From UBA1731 sp963653155 (GTDB taxonomy: Bacteria; Verrucomicrobiota; Kiritimatiellia; RFP12; UBA1067): 33,890 nucleotides of DNA. The notes beneath the pieces were generated by a model. That model ran no database searches and was not told the origin of the DNA. It saw only the letters and a list, made by a program, of their open reading frames with translations. The translations under genes and the position numbers were made by a program. Every line of letters starts with the position of its first letter. Within the stretch, counting starts at the first letter, position 1. The stretch spans positions 1-33,890 of the forward strand of contig CAVJWR010000028.1 in NCBI GenBank assembly GCA_963653155.1. Reading direction: 5' to 3'. Positions 14,976-22,730 of the stretch are shown here, piece by piece.

Positions 14976-16430
14976 ATGAACAGGATACTCAGGAATACTG
15001 CCACCGTAGGGGCGTTTACGGCCCTGTCGCGGGTACTCGGACTTGTCCGGGAGATGCTTCAGAGCCGATTCATCGGCGCAGGGGTCGAGCAGAGCGCATT
15101 CACTCTGGCGTTTGCCATCCCCAACATGGCGCGTAAGCTTTTCGGCGAAGGGGCGTTGACGGCGGCATTTGTCCCGGTGTTCAAGGGAGAGGTTGAGGCG
15201 AACGCGATGGAAAGTGCCCGGCGTCTCGCCAGGGCGGTCATGACAATGGCGCTACTGATGGTCGGCTCCATAGTAGTCCTTGCGCTTCTTGGGCTTGATG
15301 CGTTTGTGCATTTCGGTTCAGGGGTGGAGTTGAGTGGACGCACTTTGCTGACCATAGGCCTCGTCAAGACGCTTCTGCCGTACATGATCTTCATCTGTGG
15401 CGCGGCGCTTGGCATGGGGGTGCTGAATGCCATGGGACGCTTCAAGGCGTCGAGCGCGATGCCTTGCCTGCTAAATGTGTTCTGGATAGGCATCCTCGTT
15501 TGGATATGTTTCCATCCGGAGCTTAGCCTTGATCGGCGCATACATCTGGTGTGTTGGGCAATATTGGCGGCTGGCGTCGCGCAGATGACGTTCATGCTGT
15601 GGCGCATGCGCAAGGCCGGAGTTGCGCCGAAGCTCTCCTTCAATGGATGGAAAGACCCGAAAGTCTGCCTCGTGTGGAAAAACACCGCAATTGCCGCAAT
15701 AGGGGCGGGGGCCGTGCAGATCAACTATATGCTCGACCAGGTGCTGGGTCAGGTTGCCGCCCCATGGGCGGCAGGCGTGATCGGATATGCCGAACGCCTC
15801 ATGGATCTTCCCCTTGGGGTCATAGGCGTATCCTTCGGCACCGTTCTTCTGCCGGCATTTGCGGGGCACTTCGCCAAGGGGGACGTAGAGGGGGCCCGTG
15901 CGGCATTCATATCATCGACCAGACAGATGCTGTTCGTGATGATTCCGGCGGCAGTTGGGCTTGGTGTGCTTGCCGCCGACGTGACGACCGTGATATATCG
16001 CGGCGGCGCGTTCGACGCCACCGCCGTTGTGCGCGTATCGAGAGCCGTGGCGGTGTATGCCCTGGGGCTGGGGTTCTTTGGCCTCCAGAAGTCGCTTGTT
16101 CCGTGGTTTCAGGCGCAGAACGACATGAAGACCCCGTTGCGGACATCCGTTTGGACTGTGTGTCTGAACGCATCTCTGAATATCCTCGCCGTATTGTGTC
16201 TGCCTGTGGAGTGGCGGCACGTTGGCCTTGCCGCATCCACAGTCCTGTGCGCAGCATTCGGATGCGCAATGCTTGTCGTTGCCGCACATCGCAGAAACGG
16301 TTCGCTTGGCNNNNNNNNNNNNNNNNNNNNNNNNNNNNNNNNNNNNNNNNNNNNNNNNNNNNNNNNNNNNNTCACATACTTTGCCGCAATGGCGGCAATG
16401 GGCATGAGGTGGCGCCGCCGCGCAATTTGA
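14976..16430 (+). CDS. murJ: MurJ-type lipid II flippase (MOP superfamily)
   Basis: About 484 residues including a gap, slightly short of the usual 510-530. The N-terminus has the MurJ signature: LSRVLGLVREML, then FTLAFAIPNMARKLFGEGAL and TAAFVPVFKGE. Several hydrophobic helices follow (MTMALLMVGSIVVLALLGLD; YMIFICGAALGMGVLNAMGR; ERLMDLPLGVIGVSFGTVLLP, split over a conserved PLGV turn). It flips lipid-linked peptidoglycan precursors across the inner membrane. The 61-base gap (16311-16371) removes part of the last helices. The listed gap length keeps frame with a basic C-terminal tail (RWRRR). It follows the rhamnosidase closely, so it is probably co-transcribed. A related flippase for another polymer is a less likely alternative. 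Confidence 0.9.
   Translation: MNRILRNTATVGAFTALSRVLGLVREMLQSRFIGAGVEQSAFTLAFAIPNMARKLFGEGALTAAFVPVFKGEVEANAMESARRLARAVMTMALLMVGSIVVLALLGLDAFVHFGSGVELSGRTLLTIGLVKTLLPYMIFICGAALGMGVLNAMGRFKASSAMPCLLNVFWIGILVWICFHPELSLDRRIHLVCWAILAAGVAQMTFMLWRMRKAGVAPKLSFNGWKDPKVCLVWKNTAIAAIGAGAVQINYMLDQVLGQVAAPWAAGVIGYAERLMDLPLGVIGVSFGTVLLPAFAGHFAKGDVEGARAAFISSTRQMLFVMIPAAVGLGVLAADVTTVIYRGGAFDATAVVRVSRAVAVYALGLGFFGLQKSLVPWFQAQNDMKTPLRTSVWTVCLNASLNILAVLCLPVEWRHVGLAASTVLCAAFGCAMLVVAAHRRNGSLGXXXXXXXXXXXXXXXXXXXXXTYFAAMAAMGMRWRRRAI
16311..16371. other. Assembly gap (61 N) within murJ
   Basis: There is no shared sequence at the two edges, so this appears to be real missing sequence. The stated length is congruent with keeping the murJ frame, ending at TGA 16428-16430. 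Confidence 0.8.
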
Positions 16431-16457
16431 CAAAAAAAAAACCGCTTGTTGTATAAT
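16427..16457 (+). promoter_or_regulatory. Promoter with A-tract spacer, upstream of Cys-rich beta-helix protein
   Basis: -35 TTGACA (16427-16432) overlaps the murJ stop codon. -10 TATAAT (16452-16457) is perfect. The spacer is 19 bases, somewhat long, and starts with a run of A. The ATG at 16495 follows after 37 bases. Confidence 0.65.
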
Positions 16458-16494
16458 TGCGTCCACTCAATGAAACTGTAGGCTTTTTAGACCG

Positions 16495-18588
16495 ATGAAC
16501 AGGAAACGGAAAATGCAAAGAAAAAAAAATCGTAGCCAGTCTCTTCTGTCCTTGTGGTGCATTGCCACGCTGTCGTGCGCGTGTTGCTTTGCGGACACGG
16601 TTCGCGTGAAATCGGGCGATGTTGATGCGCTCATCGCCGCATTGATGGAGATGAACGGCGTGGCCGGCAACGTGATAGAGCTTGAGGCCGGAAACTATCT
16701 TATGCCCGATTTGCCAGCCTGGACAAATTCGGTTTCGAGCGGTTGCGGGGTTTCGTCACTGTGCGTTGACAGACTCCGTTTACGGGGACTCGGCGAAAGG
16801 CCGGATGATGTGGTGCTTGTCGGCAATGGGGCGACACGCGTGATCTTCGGGAACAACAATGCGATAGTGGAGAACCTCACGATCACGAATGGGTATGCCA
16901 AGATGTATGGCGACCTGTCGAACTCCAACAGGGGCGGAGGTTGCTACGGGAAATTCACCCTCACGAATAGCGTTGTCGTGGGATGTGTTGCCGATGGCCC
17001 TGGCGGCGGATGCCAGTTCAACGTCAGAATCGTGGATAGTCGTATAGCCAACAACAAGTCATATGGCGTGGGCGGCGGCTTCCACAACTGTTCGGCGTAT
17101 GGCTCGGAGATCGAAGGAAATGCTTCTGTTGGCAACGGTGGCGGCGTCTACTCCTGCCCAGAACTGGTGGATTGCATTGTGGCGAGCAATTCCACGACCG
17201 GTGCCAGCAGCAATGGTGGCGGGTGCTTCAATGTCGCTTACGCCACCAACTGCGTGATTGTCGGTAACTTGTCCACGGGGAATGGGGGCGGCGCATCCAA
17301 CAATGACAGGTCGGACGTAATCGGCAATAACATATACGTGGATTGCCTGTTCATGGAAAATGAGGCTCAGGGAAGCGGTGGCGGCGTATCGCGTGTGACA
17401 CTTGTCGATTGCGTTGTCTCGAACAATGTTGCCAAGAACCATGGCGGGATATCCTATTCGGTCGTGTCCGGAACTGACGTGTCCCGCAATGTGGCGGCAA
17501 ACGGTAGCGGTGGCGGCGTAGGCGCATCCGTGATCTCGAACTGCACGGTGTACGCGAACAGCTGCTCCAACCTGTCAAACACAGCCTACGGCGGAGGCGT
17601 GACGGGCGGCTCCGCATACGATTGCGAGATATACGGAAACTATTCGGCGACATGCGTCGGGACGGACGGGAAGGTAAAGGTGGGTTGCGCCGGAGGTGTT
17701 CATGATGCGACGCTTTACGATTGCCATGTGCATGACAACTATGCGGATTCGTATGGCGGAGGGATCCGTGAGACTACTGCCTACCGATGCGTGATCTCAA
17801 ACAATTTCGGCGGCAACGACGGCAGAAACGCATATGCCTCGAACCTGATCGGCTGCGATGTATCCGGCTCTGACATCATGAGCGGCACGGCGCAGAACTC
17901 GGTAATCCATGATGTCGGCGTGTTTGAGCTTGACAACCCGTATAAGTCAGGCCTTGTCGCGACGAACTACTACGTCTGGAAGAATTACCAGAACGCGACG
18001 AACTGCCTCTTTAGGGACAACATGCCGGAAAGCACAGCCCCTACGCTGTTCGTTGGACTCAAGACTGCGGATCGCTCGACCTCAATCGTGAACTGCACGT
18101 TCGTGTCCAATCGGTATGACGTGCTTGGATCGTACTTTGTGAACACCGAAAGTCCGCTCCATTTCGTAAACTGCGTGTTCTATGGGAACTACCGCAAGAA
18201 CGGACAGCAGTGCGACATCATTTTCGTAGGCGAATCCTCATCATCCAAGAACCTTCCCGGAGCAATCGATTTCGACGCATGCGCCTACGGCACCTCGTAT
18301 GCCCAGCAGGGGTTGGATAACTTTGTCGTGGAAGGGGGCAAACTTTACCAGTTCGGCGTGGACGGCTTCGGCGAGGATCCGAAATTCTGCGGTAGCCGTG
18401 ATGCGGCGCACCCGTATTCGCTGCGCCGCAGTTCTCCGCTTAGGGGAATCGGCAAACTGTTCGACTGGATGGATGATGCCACCGACATGCGAGGGGAAGG
18501 TTTTGCCCGCAAGCGGGATGGCAAGATCGATCTTGGCTGCTACCAGTGCTGGCTTTACCCCAAGGGTAGCGTGTTTCTTGTCAGGTGA
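16495..18588 (+). CDS. Secreted Cys-rich right-handed beta-helix surface protein (Pmp-like repeats)
   Basis: A 697-residue protein with a very basic n-region (MNRKRKMQRKKNRSQ) and a signal peptide to about residue 34 (CCFA/DTV). Residues about 35-135 form a beta-helix cap. About a dozen turns follow, each marked by GGG or GG plus a downstream C-x-V/I-x-x-N, e.g. GGGVYSCPELVDCIVASN. The spacing resembles repeats of chlamydial polymorphic outer-membrane proteins and similar predicted surface beta-helices. The Cys residues recur at equal helix positions and could stack as disulfides. The C-terminus (GCYQCWLYPKGSVFLVR) shares the G[TS]-x-hydrophobic-R ending of the two giant proteins. Function unknown; adhesion or glycan binding is inferred. 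The GH42-like gene follows immediately. Confidence 0.7.
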   Translation: MNRKRKMQRKKNRSQSLLSLWCIATLSCACCFADTVRVKSGDVDALIAALMEMNGVAGNVIELEAGNYLMPDLPAWTNSVSSGCGVSSLCVDRLRLRGLGERPDDVVLVGNGATRVIFGNNNAIVENLTITNGYAKMYGDLSNSNRGGGCYGKFTLTNSVVVGCVADGPGGGCQFNVRIVDSRIANNKSYGVGGGFHNCSAYGSEIEGNASVGNGGGVYSCPELVDCIVASNSTTGASSNGGGCFNVAYATNCVIVGNLSTGNGGGASNNDRSDVIGNNIYVDCLFMENEAQGSGGGVSRVTLVDCVVSNNVAKNHGGISYSVVSGTDVSRNVAANGSGGGVGASVISNCTVYANSCSNLSNTAYGGGVTGGSAYDCEIYGNYSATCVGTDGKVKVGCAGGVHDATLYDCHVHDNYADSYGGGIRETTAYRCVISNNFGGNDGRNAYASNLIGCDVSGSDIMSGTAQNSVIHDVGVFELDNPYKSGLVATNYYVWKNYQNATNCLFRDNMPESTAPTLFVGLKTADRSTSIVNCTFVSNRYDVLGSYFVNTESPLHFVNCVFYGNYRKNGQQCDIIFVGESSSSKNLPGAIDFDACAYGTSYAQQGLDNFVVEGGKLYQFGVDGFGEDPKFCGSRDAAHPYSLRRSSPLRGIGKLFDWMDDATDMRGEGFARKRDGKIDLGCYQCWLYPKGSVFLVR

Positions 18589-18596
18589 GGCGCATT

Positions 18597-21451
18597 ATGC
18601 GGTTTTACGGTCTGTCGCTTTGGGTAGTGGCGCTTGTCGCGTTTCCGCTTGCCGGCATTGCGGAAACGCAGGGCTGGGAAGGGATGATTCCATCCCGTCC
18701 GCAGATGAGGCCTGGGAAGGTCTATTGGCAGGCTGACCTCGGCAAGGGACTTGACGGCTTCACCGTGAAGCGCGTGGATGGCGCGGAGGGCACCGTCAGC
18801 ATTGACGGGGCTGACGGTGCAAAGGCGTTGCGGATCGTGAAGACCAACTCCAGCGGGTACATCGTCGTGGAGCCAAAGGAGCGGTTTGACGTCCCTGCGG
18901 GCACGGAATTGCAGGCGTATGCGTACGTGTCGGGCACGAACTGCGATCCCGAATATTCGTTCGGGTTCCTTCGGATGTATGGCAAGAAGAGGTCTTACGC
19001 CTACTGCAAGGATCTGGACGGACGCGGGCCGGGCGGACCGATGATGGACAACCTCTTCAACACGGTGTCTGGTGCGACGTACCGAAAACTCTGCCGTTTC
19101 CCTGCCACCGAGGCCAACGGAACGTCCGTGATGCCGGCGATAGTGGTCGCGGGGATGCCATCGGAGAGCGTCTGGCGCGATTGGGGCGTAGAGGATCTGA
19201 AGGTATCTAAGAAGAACTGGGCGAAGTTCCTGAAGAAGGTGACGCCTCCAGACCATTCCGGCGACAGGCAGGAAGAGGCGGCGTTCGATGCGTCCCTCGC
19301 GAGCGACCATGAGCACGTCGCCAGGGTAGTCCGCAGGGACGGGCGTTCCTTCCTGTGCGTTGACGGACGCGAGACCATGCCTGTTGTGTACAAGGGGAAG
19401 TCCGCTCGCGGAGCGGACAGGGCCAGCCACTACTGCGGCAAGAAGATGGAGGAAAGCGGGGTGCGTCTACAGGTTGTATCCACGAGGTTCGGCGATTCGC
19501 CGAAGTCTCGCGGGTTCTGGACACCTAATGGCTACGACGCGAAGTCTGCGGTCGCCGACATCAAGGACGCGATGCGCATGGCTCCAAACAGCCTTTTTAT
19601 CCTCACGCTGATACTGGATGCCTACCCGGAATTCACGGACGAACATCCTGACGAAGTGTGGACGCTCGCGGACGGACGGGCAGTGTGGGGGCATAATGTC
19701 CACGCCAGCTTCAATTTCGATCCTGAAAAGGCGAAGAAGTCCGGGCAATGGAGGTGGGCCTCCAACCATTCCCTTGTCTGGAGGAATGCCGTGAAGCGCA
19801 ATATCGCGTCCCTTGTCGAAGAGTTGAGGCGACAGGGACTCTCCAAACGCATAGTCGGCATACATCTTGGCGGATACCACGATGCGCAGTTCGCCACGCG
19901 CCATCCAGACTTCTCGAAGCCGGCCGTGGCGGCGTTCCGCCGTTGGCAGGAGCGCCATTACGGCAAGGTAAGATGGCCCGATGCCCCGGCGTTCGGGGAC
20001 GAGCCGTACCTGAGGCCCGGCAGGGACGATGCGCAGATCGCCTACTATAGGTTCCTCAAGGTTGCGCCGTTCGAGATGCTGGAAAACCTTGCAGGATGGA
20101 CGAAACGTTGCTTCTCGAAGGACATTGTCGCCGTTAGGTGGTGCATGAGCGCGTTTGGCGGCACGTTCTGCTCGGCGTACGACATAACGGCGTTTGCCAA
20201 TTCCGGTAACATCGACATCATCGTCCCTCAGCCGGACTACAAGCGCCGCATCCCAGGCATCGGGATCGGGCAGCGGTTGCCGTCCGAATCGTTCCACCTG
20301 CACGGCAAGCTCTTCATAAACGAGTTCGACCTTCGTACGTACGGCGCGGTATCCGGCGGCGAATCGGAGCTTTGCGTTACTGGGCTGTAGGACTGTCTCA
20401 GGCTGTCGATGACGCGATGTGGCAGTCAACATACCGCAAGCTGGCGGGGATGATGCTCGCCGATGGGCACGGATGGTGGTTCTTCGACATGGCGGGCGGC
20501 TGGTTCGAGCCGGATGGAATCGCGGCCGACATACGCGATTCCATCGATGTCATACGCACACTCCAGACGAAGCCCGTGTCCAAGTGGTCTCGTTCCGCCG
20601 CGATCGTGATTGACGAAGAGGGGGCGATGCTGCGCAATACCGTCCACAAGAACAGATACTATAATTTCGACGAAGAAAAGCTGTTCTCCACCCAGATGCA
20701 GATACTGTCATCGTCGGGCGTACCATACGACATCCTCCTTGCCGATGATCTCATAAGGGATCCGTCAATCGGCGAAAAGTACCGCACGATTGTGTTCATG
20801 GGCATGTATTCGATAGATGCGGCAAGGAAAACGATGTTGGAGAGATTGAAGTCCAAGGGCCGAACCCTTGTGTTCCTTGCGGGCACGGGGGTGTCCGGCG
20901 GGGCGGATGAGACCGGATTCTCCATCGACTTCGGAATGTCCCCGGCAAGCAACGAGGTGGTCGCAGAACCAGGCGTGGACGTGAACATGGCAAGTTACGT
21001 CAACCATGCCCTCAAGCCGAGGTTGTTGGGGGTGCAAGCCGGCGGATACTGGACTCCTCGCCGCGATTCGGTGTCCAATGGGGCTGGGGTTTCGATCCTC
21101 GCGAGGTATGCGAGCGACCGCAAGGGCGCGGTCGCCGAAAGGCGCTTGGCGAACTGGAAGGGCGTATTTGTGGGATCCGCCGCCGGGCTGACGCCGCAGT
21201 ATTTCAACCGGTTGGTATCCGAGTCTGGTGGATATGCGCCTATGCCGTACGGAGTGCAGATCAACATGAACGGCAACTTCGTGTCGCTCCACTGCACGAT
21301 ACCTGGACGGTACGACTTTAGGTTGCCGTTCCCGTGTACAGTCAGAAACCTCAAGACGCGGGAGGCCGTGCCTACGTTGGATGGCCGTGTGCGGATGGAG
21401 CTCGTCGCCGGCGAAACCCGCTGGTACGGCTTGGAACAGACGGGTCTGTGA
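18597..21451 (+). pseudogene. GH42-like (clan GH-A) glycosidase, interrupted by a -1 frameshift near 20370
   Basis: Start at ATG 18597 is preferred, with AGGTGAGG at 18583-18590 as ribosome binding site. A GTG at 18585 overlapping the previous stop is the alternative. A signal peptide (VALVAFPLAGIA/ET) precedes a beta-rich domain and a TIM-barrel region. The frame ends at TAG 20388-20390, but homologous-looking sequence continues in the -1 frame from 20372: INEFDLRTYGAV...ESE then RYWAVGLSQAVDD and GHGWWFFDMAGGWF. One extra T in the TTT at 20371-20373 would restore a protein of about 950 residues. The continuation has a Rossmann-like domain (AAIVIDEEGAM) and a C-terminal beta domain, as in GH42-type beta-galactosidases. 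The segment HLGGYHDAQF lies where relatives usually have a GEW motif, so the acid/base Glu may be missing. It may be a sequencing error or true decay. Confidence 0.6.
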
Positions 21452-21505
21452 ATTGCAGGCGAGGCGGGTATTCCTGTAGTAGTCGATTATCTACGTGAGT
21501 GACCT

Positions 21506-22594
21506 TCAAGATGGCTGACCGGCGGTCGAGGCGCGGACGACGAGCGTGGCCGAGACGTTGATTTCGCGCGGCTCGGCGTTCGGGTAGCGGATGCGGGCGA
21601 AGAGCGCGCGCAGGGCGGTGCGGGCGATTTCGCCTGTGGGCTGGCGGATGGTCGTGAGCGGCGGCTCGGCAGTCACGGCCATCGGGATGTCGTCGAAGCC
21701 GACTACAGCGACGTCTTCGGGAATGCGCCGCCCTAGCCGGTGGAGTGAGCCGAGAAGCCGCACCGCCGTCTCGTCGTTGCCGCAGACGATGGCATCTGGG
21801 GCGTTCGCACCATCGAGCGCCTTTCGCAGGGCGTTCAGGTTCTCCGGCGCGAACGTCAGGGTCGTGACGCCGGAGGAGAGTCCGCAGAGGGCAATTTCCC
21901 CGGCGACGCCGAAGAGGCGGTTGCGCCAGTTCGTGTTGGGGCCGAGCCCGCGCGACGGCATGAGGTAGGCGATGTGGCCGTGTCCACGCTGAATCAGGTG
22001 CGCGGCGATGCGACGGCCGGCGTTGATGTTGTTGACGGCGACGAGGTCGCAGTCGCTGCGGTCGCCGGGGGCGGCGATGTCGGAATCGACAAGCACGACA
22101 GGGATATCCGCATTGCGGAAGATGCGCACGACCTCGCGGTTGGCCTTGTCGGCGCGTCGGTCAAGAAGGGGACGGAAGATGACGCCCTCGATGCGTTGGA
22201 CTGCCAGCTCACGGGCTTTGCGCCGGAGAGCCGTCGCCGCATCCCGAACGTCGGTGTTGTCGATGGCCGCGAAGACGATGCCGTAGCCGACACGCCGGGC
22301 GATCCGCTCCAGTTCGGCCTTGAGTCCGGCGAAGTAGGCGGCCTCGGCGAAGTTTGGGATGAGCAGGCCGAGCCGTCCGCTCGTGCGTGCGCCGCGCCGC
22401 GTCACGAATGTGCCTACACCGTTGCGTGTCGTGACGAGATCCTGCCGCACGAGTTCGCGCAAGGCCCGGCGCACCGTCTCTCGCGCGGCCGCGAACCGCC
22501 GGCACAGCTCGGCCTCGCTCGGCAGTTTGCCGTCCGGGAACTTCCGTTCGGCGATGTCCTGTTTCAGCTTGCGGATGATCTCCTGATGTTTCAT
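21506..22594 (-). CDS. Transcriptional regulator: GntR-type wHTH fused to LacI-type sugar sensor
   Basis: A 362-residue protein. Residues 1-68 are a GntR winged helix-turn-helix (KLPSEAELCRRFAAARETVR, then LVTTRNGVGTFV). Residues about 73-355 are a LacI/periplasmic-binding-protein fold (LGLLIPNFAEAAYFAGL, IEGVIFRPLL, VDSDIAAPGD, NNINAGRRIAAHLIQRGHGH, AIVCGNDETAV, DVAVVGFDDIPMA, LTTIRQP). This fusion, as in AraR, usually represses sugar-catabolic genes and is released by a sugar ligand. The gene is divergent from the enzyme run at 22731 and convergent with 18597. The palindrome at 22624-22635 overlaps its own -35, so autoregulation is likely. Its codon third positions look richer in G and C than its neighbours, which may indicate a separate origin. 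Confidence 0.85.
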   Translation of the reverse strand: MKHQEIIRKLKQDIAERKFPDGKLPSEAELCRRFAAARETVRRALRELVRQDLVTTRNGVGTFVTRRGARTSGRLGLLIPNFAEAAYFAGLKAELERIARRVGYGIVFAAIDNTDVRDAATALRRKARELAVQRIEGVIFRPLLDRRADKANREVVRIFRNADIPVVLVDSDIAAPGDRSDCDLVAVNNINAGRRIAAHLIQRGHGHIAYLMPSRGLGPNTNWRNRLFGVAGEIALCGLSSGVTTLTFAPENLNALRKALDGANAPDAIVCGNDETAVRLLGSLHRLGRRIPEDVAVVGFDDIPMAVTAEPPLTTIRQPTGEIARTALRALFARIRYPNAEPREINVSATLVVRASTAGQPS

Positions 22595-22601
22595 GTGCGG
22601 A

Positions 22602-22630
22602 ACTGTATCAAATCAAGATGAGCCTGTCTA
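22602..22630 (-). promoter_or_regulatory. Promoter of the GntR/LacI-type regulator
   Basis: On the minus strand: -35 TAGACA (22630-22625), 17-base spacer, -10 TACAGT (22607-22602) with extended TGA. Transcription would begin close to the ATG at 22594, so the mRNA would be nearly leaderless. No ribosome binding site is visible. Confidence 0.45.
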
Positions 22631-22635
22631 TACAG
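22624..22635. promoter_or_regulatory. Candidate operator palindrome CTGTctatACAG
   Basis: A perfect 4+4 inverted repeat with a 4-base centre overlaps the -35 of the regulator gene and lies 29 bases upstream of the -35 of the 22731 operon. The position fits binding by the dimeric wHTH of the adjacent regulator. The site is short, so this is a candidate only. Confidence 0.4.
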
Positions 22636-22663
22636 ATCTTTTGGACCCAGTTTGTGTTTTATC

Positions 22664-22692
22664 TTGCGTCGCATTTGCAGTTTTGGTACTAT
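22664..22692 (+). promoter_or_regulatory. Promoter of the 22731-31036 enzyme and two-component operon
   Basis: -35 TTGCGT (22664-22669), 17-base spacer, extended -10 TGG then TACTAT (22687-22692). A ribosome binding site GAAAGG (22717-22722) lies 8 bases before the GTG start at 22731. Confidence 0.5.
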
Positions 22693-22730
22693 CGTGCCAC
22701 TTTTAAACTGAAAGTCGAAAGGATGAGACG

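Noticed and set aside
20361..20390. Programmed -1 ribosomal frameshifting in the GH42-like gene
   Set aside because: There is no standard X XXY YYZ heptamer at the site (only C TTT G), no obvious stimulatory structure was identified, and a single T indel explains it more simply.
21452..21505. Possible bidirectional terminator between the convergent genes
   Set aside because: Only a 4-bp GTAG/CTAC pairing could be made around 21477-21495 and there is no T run. It is too weak to call.
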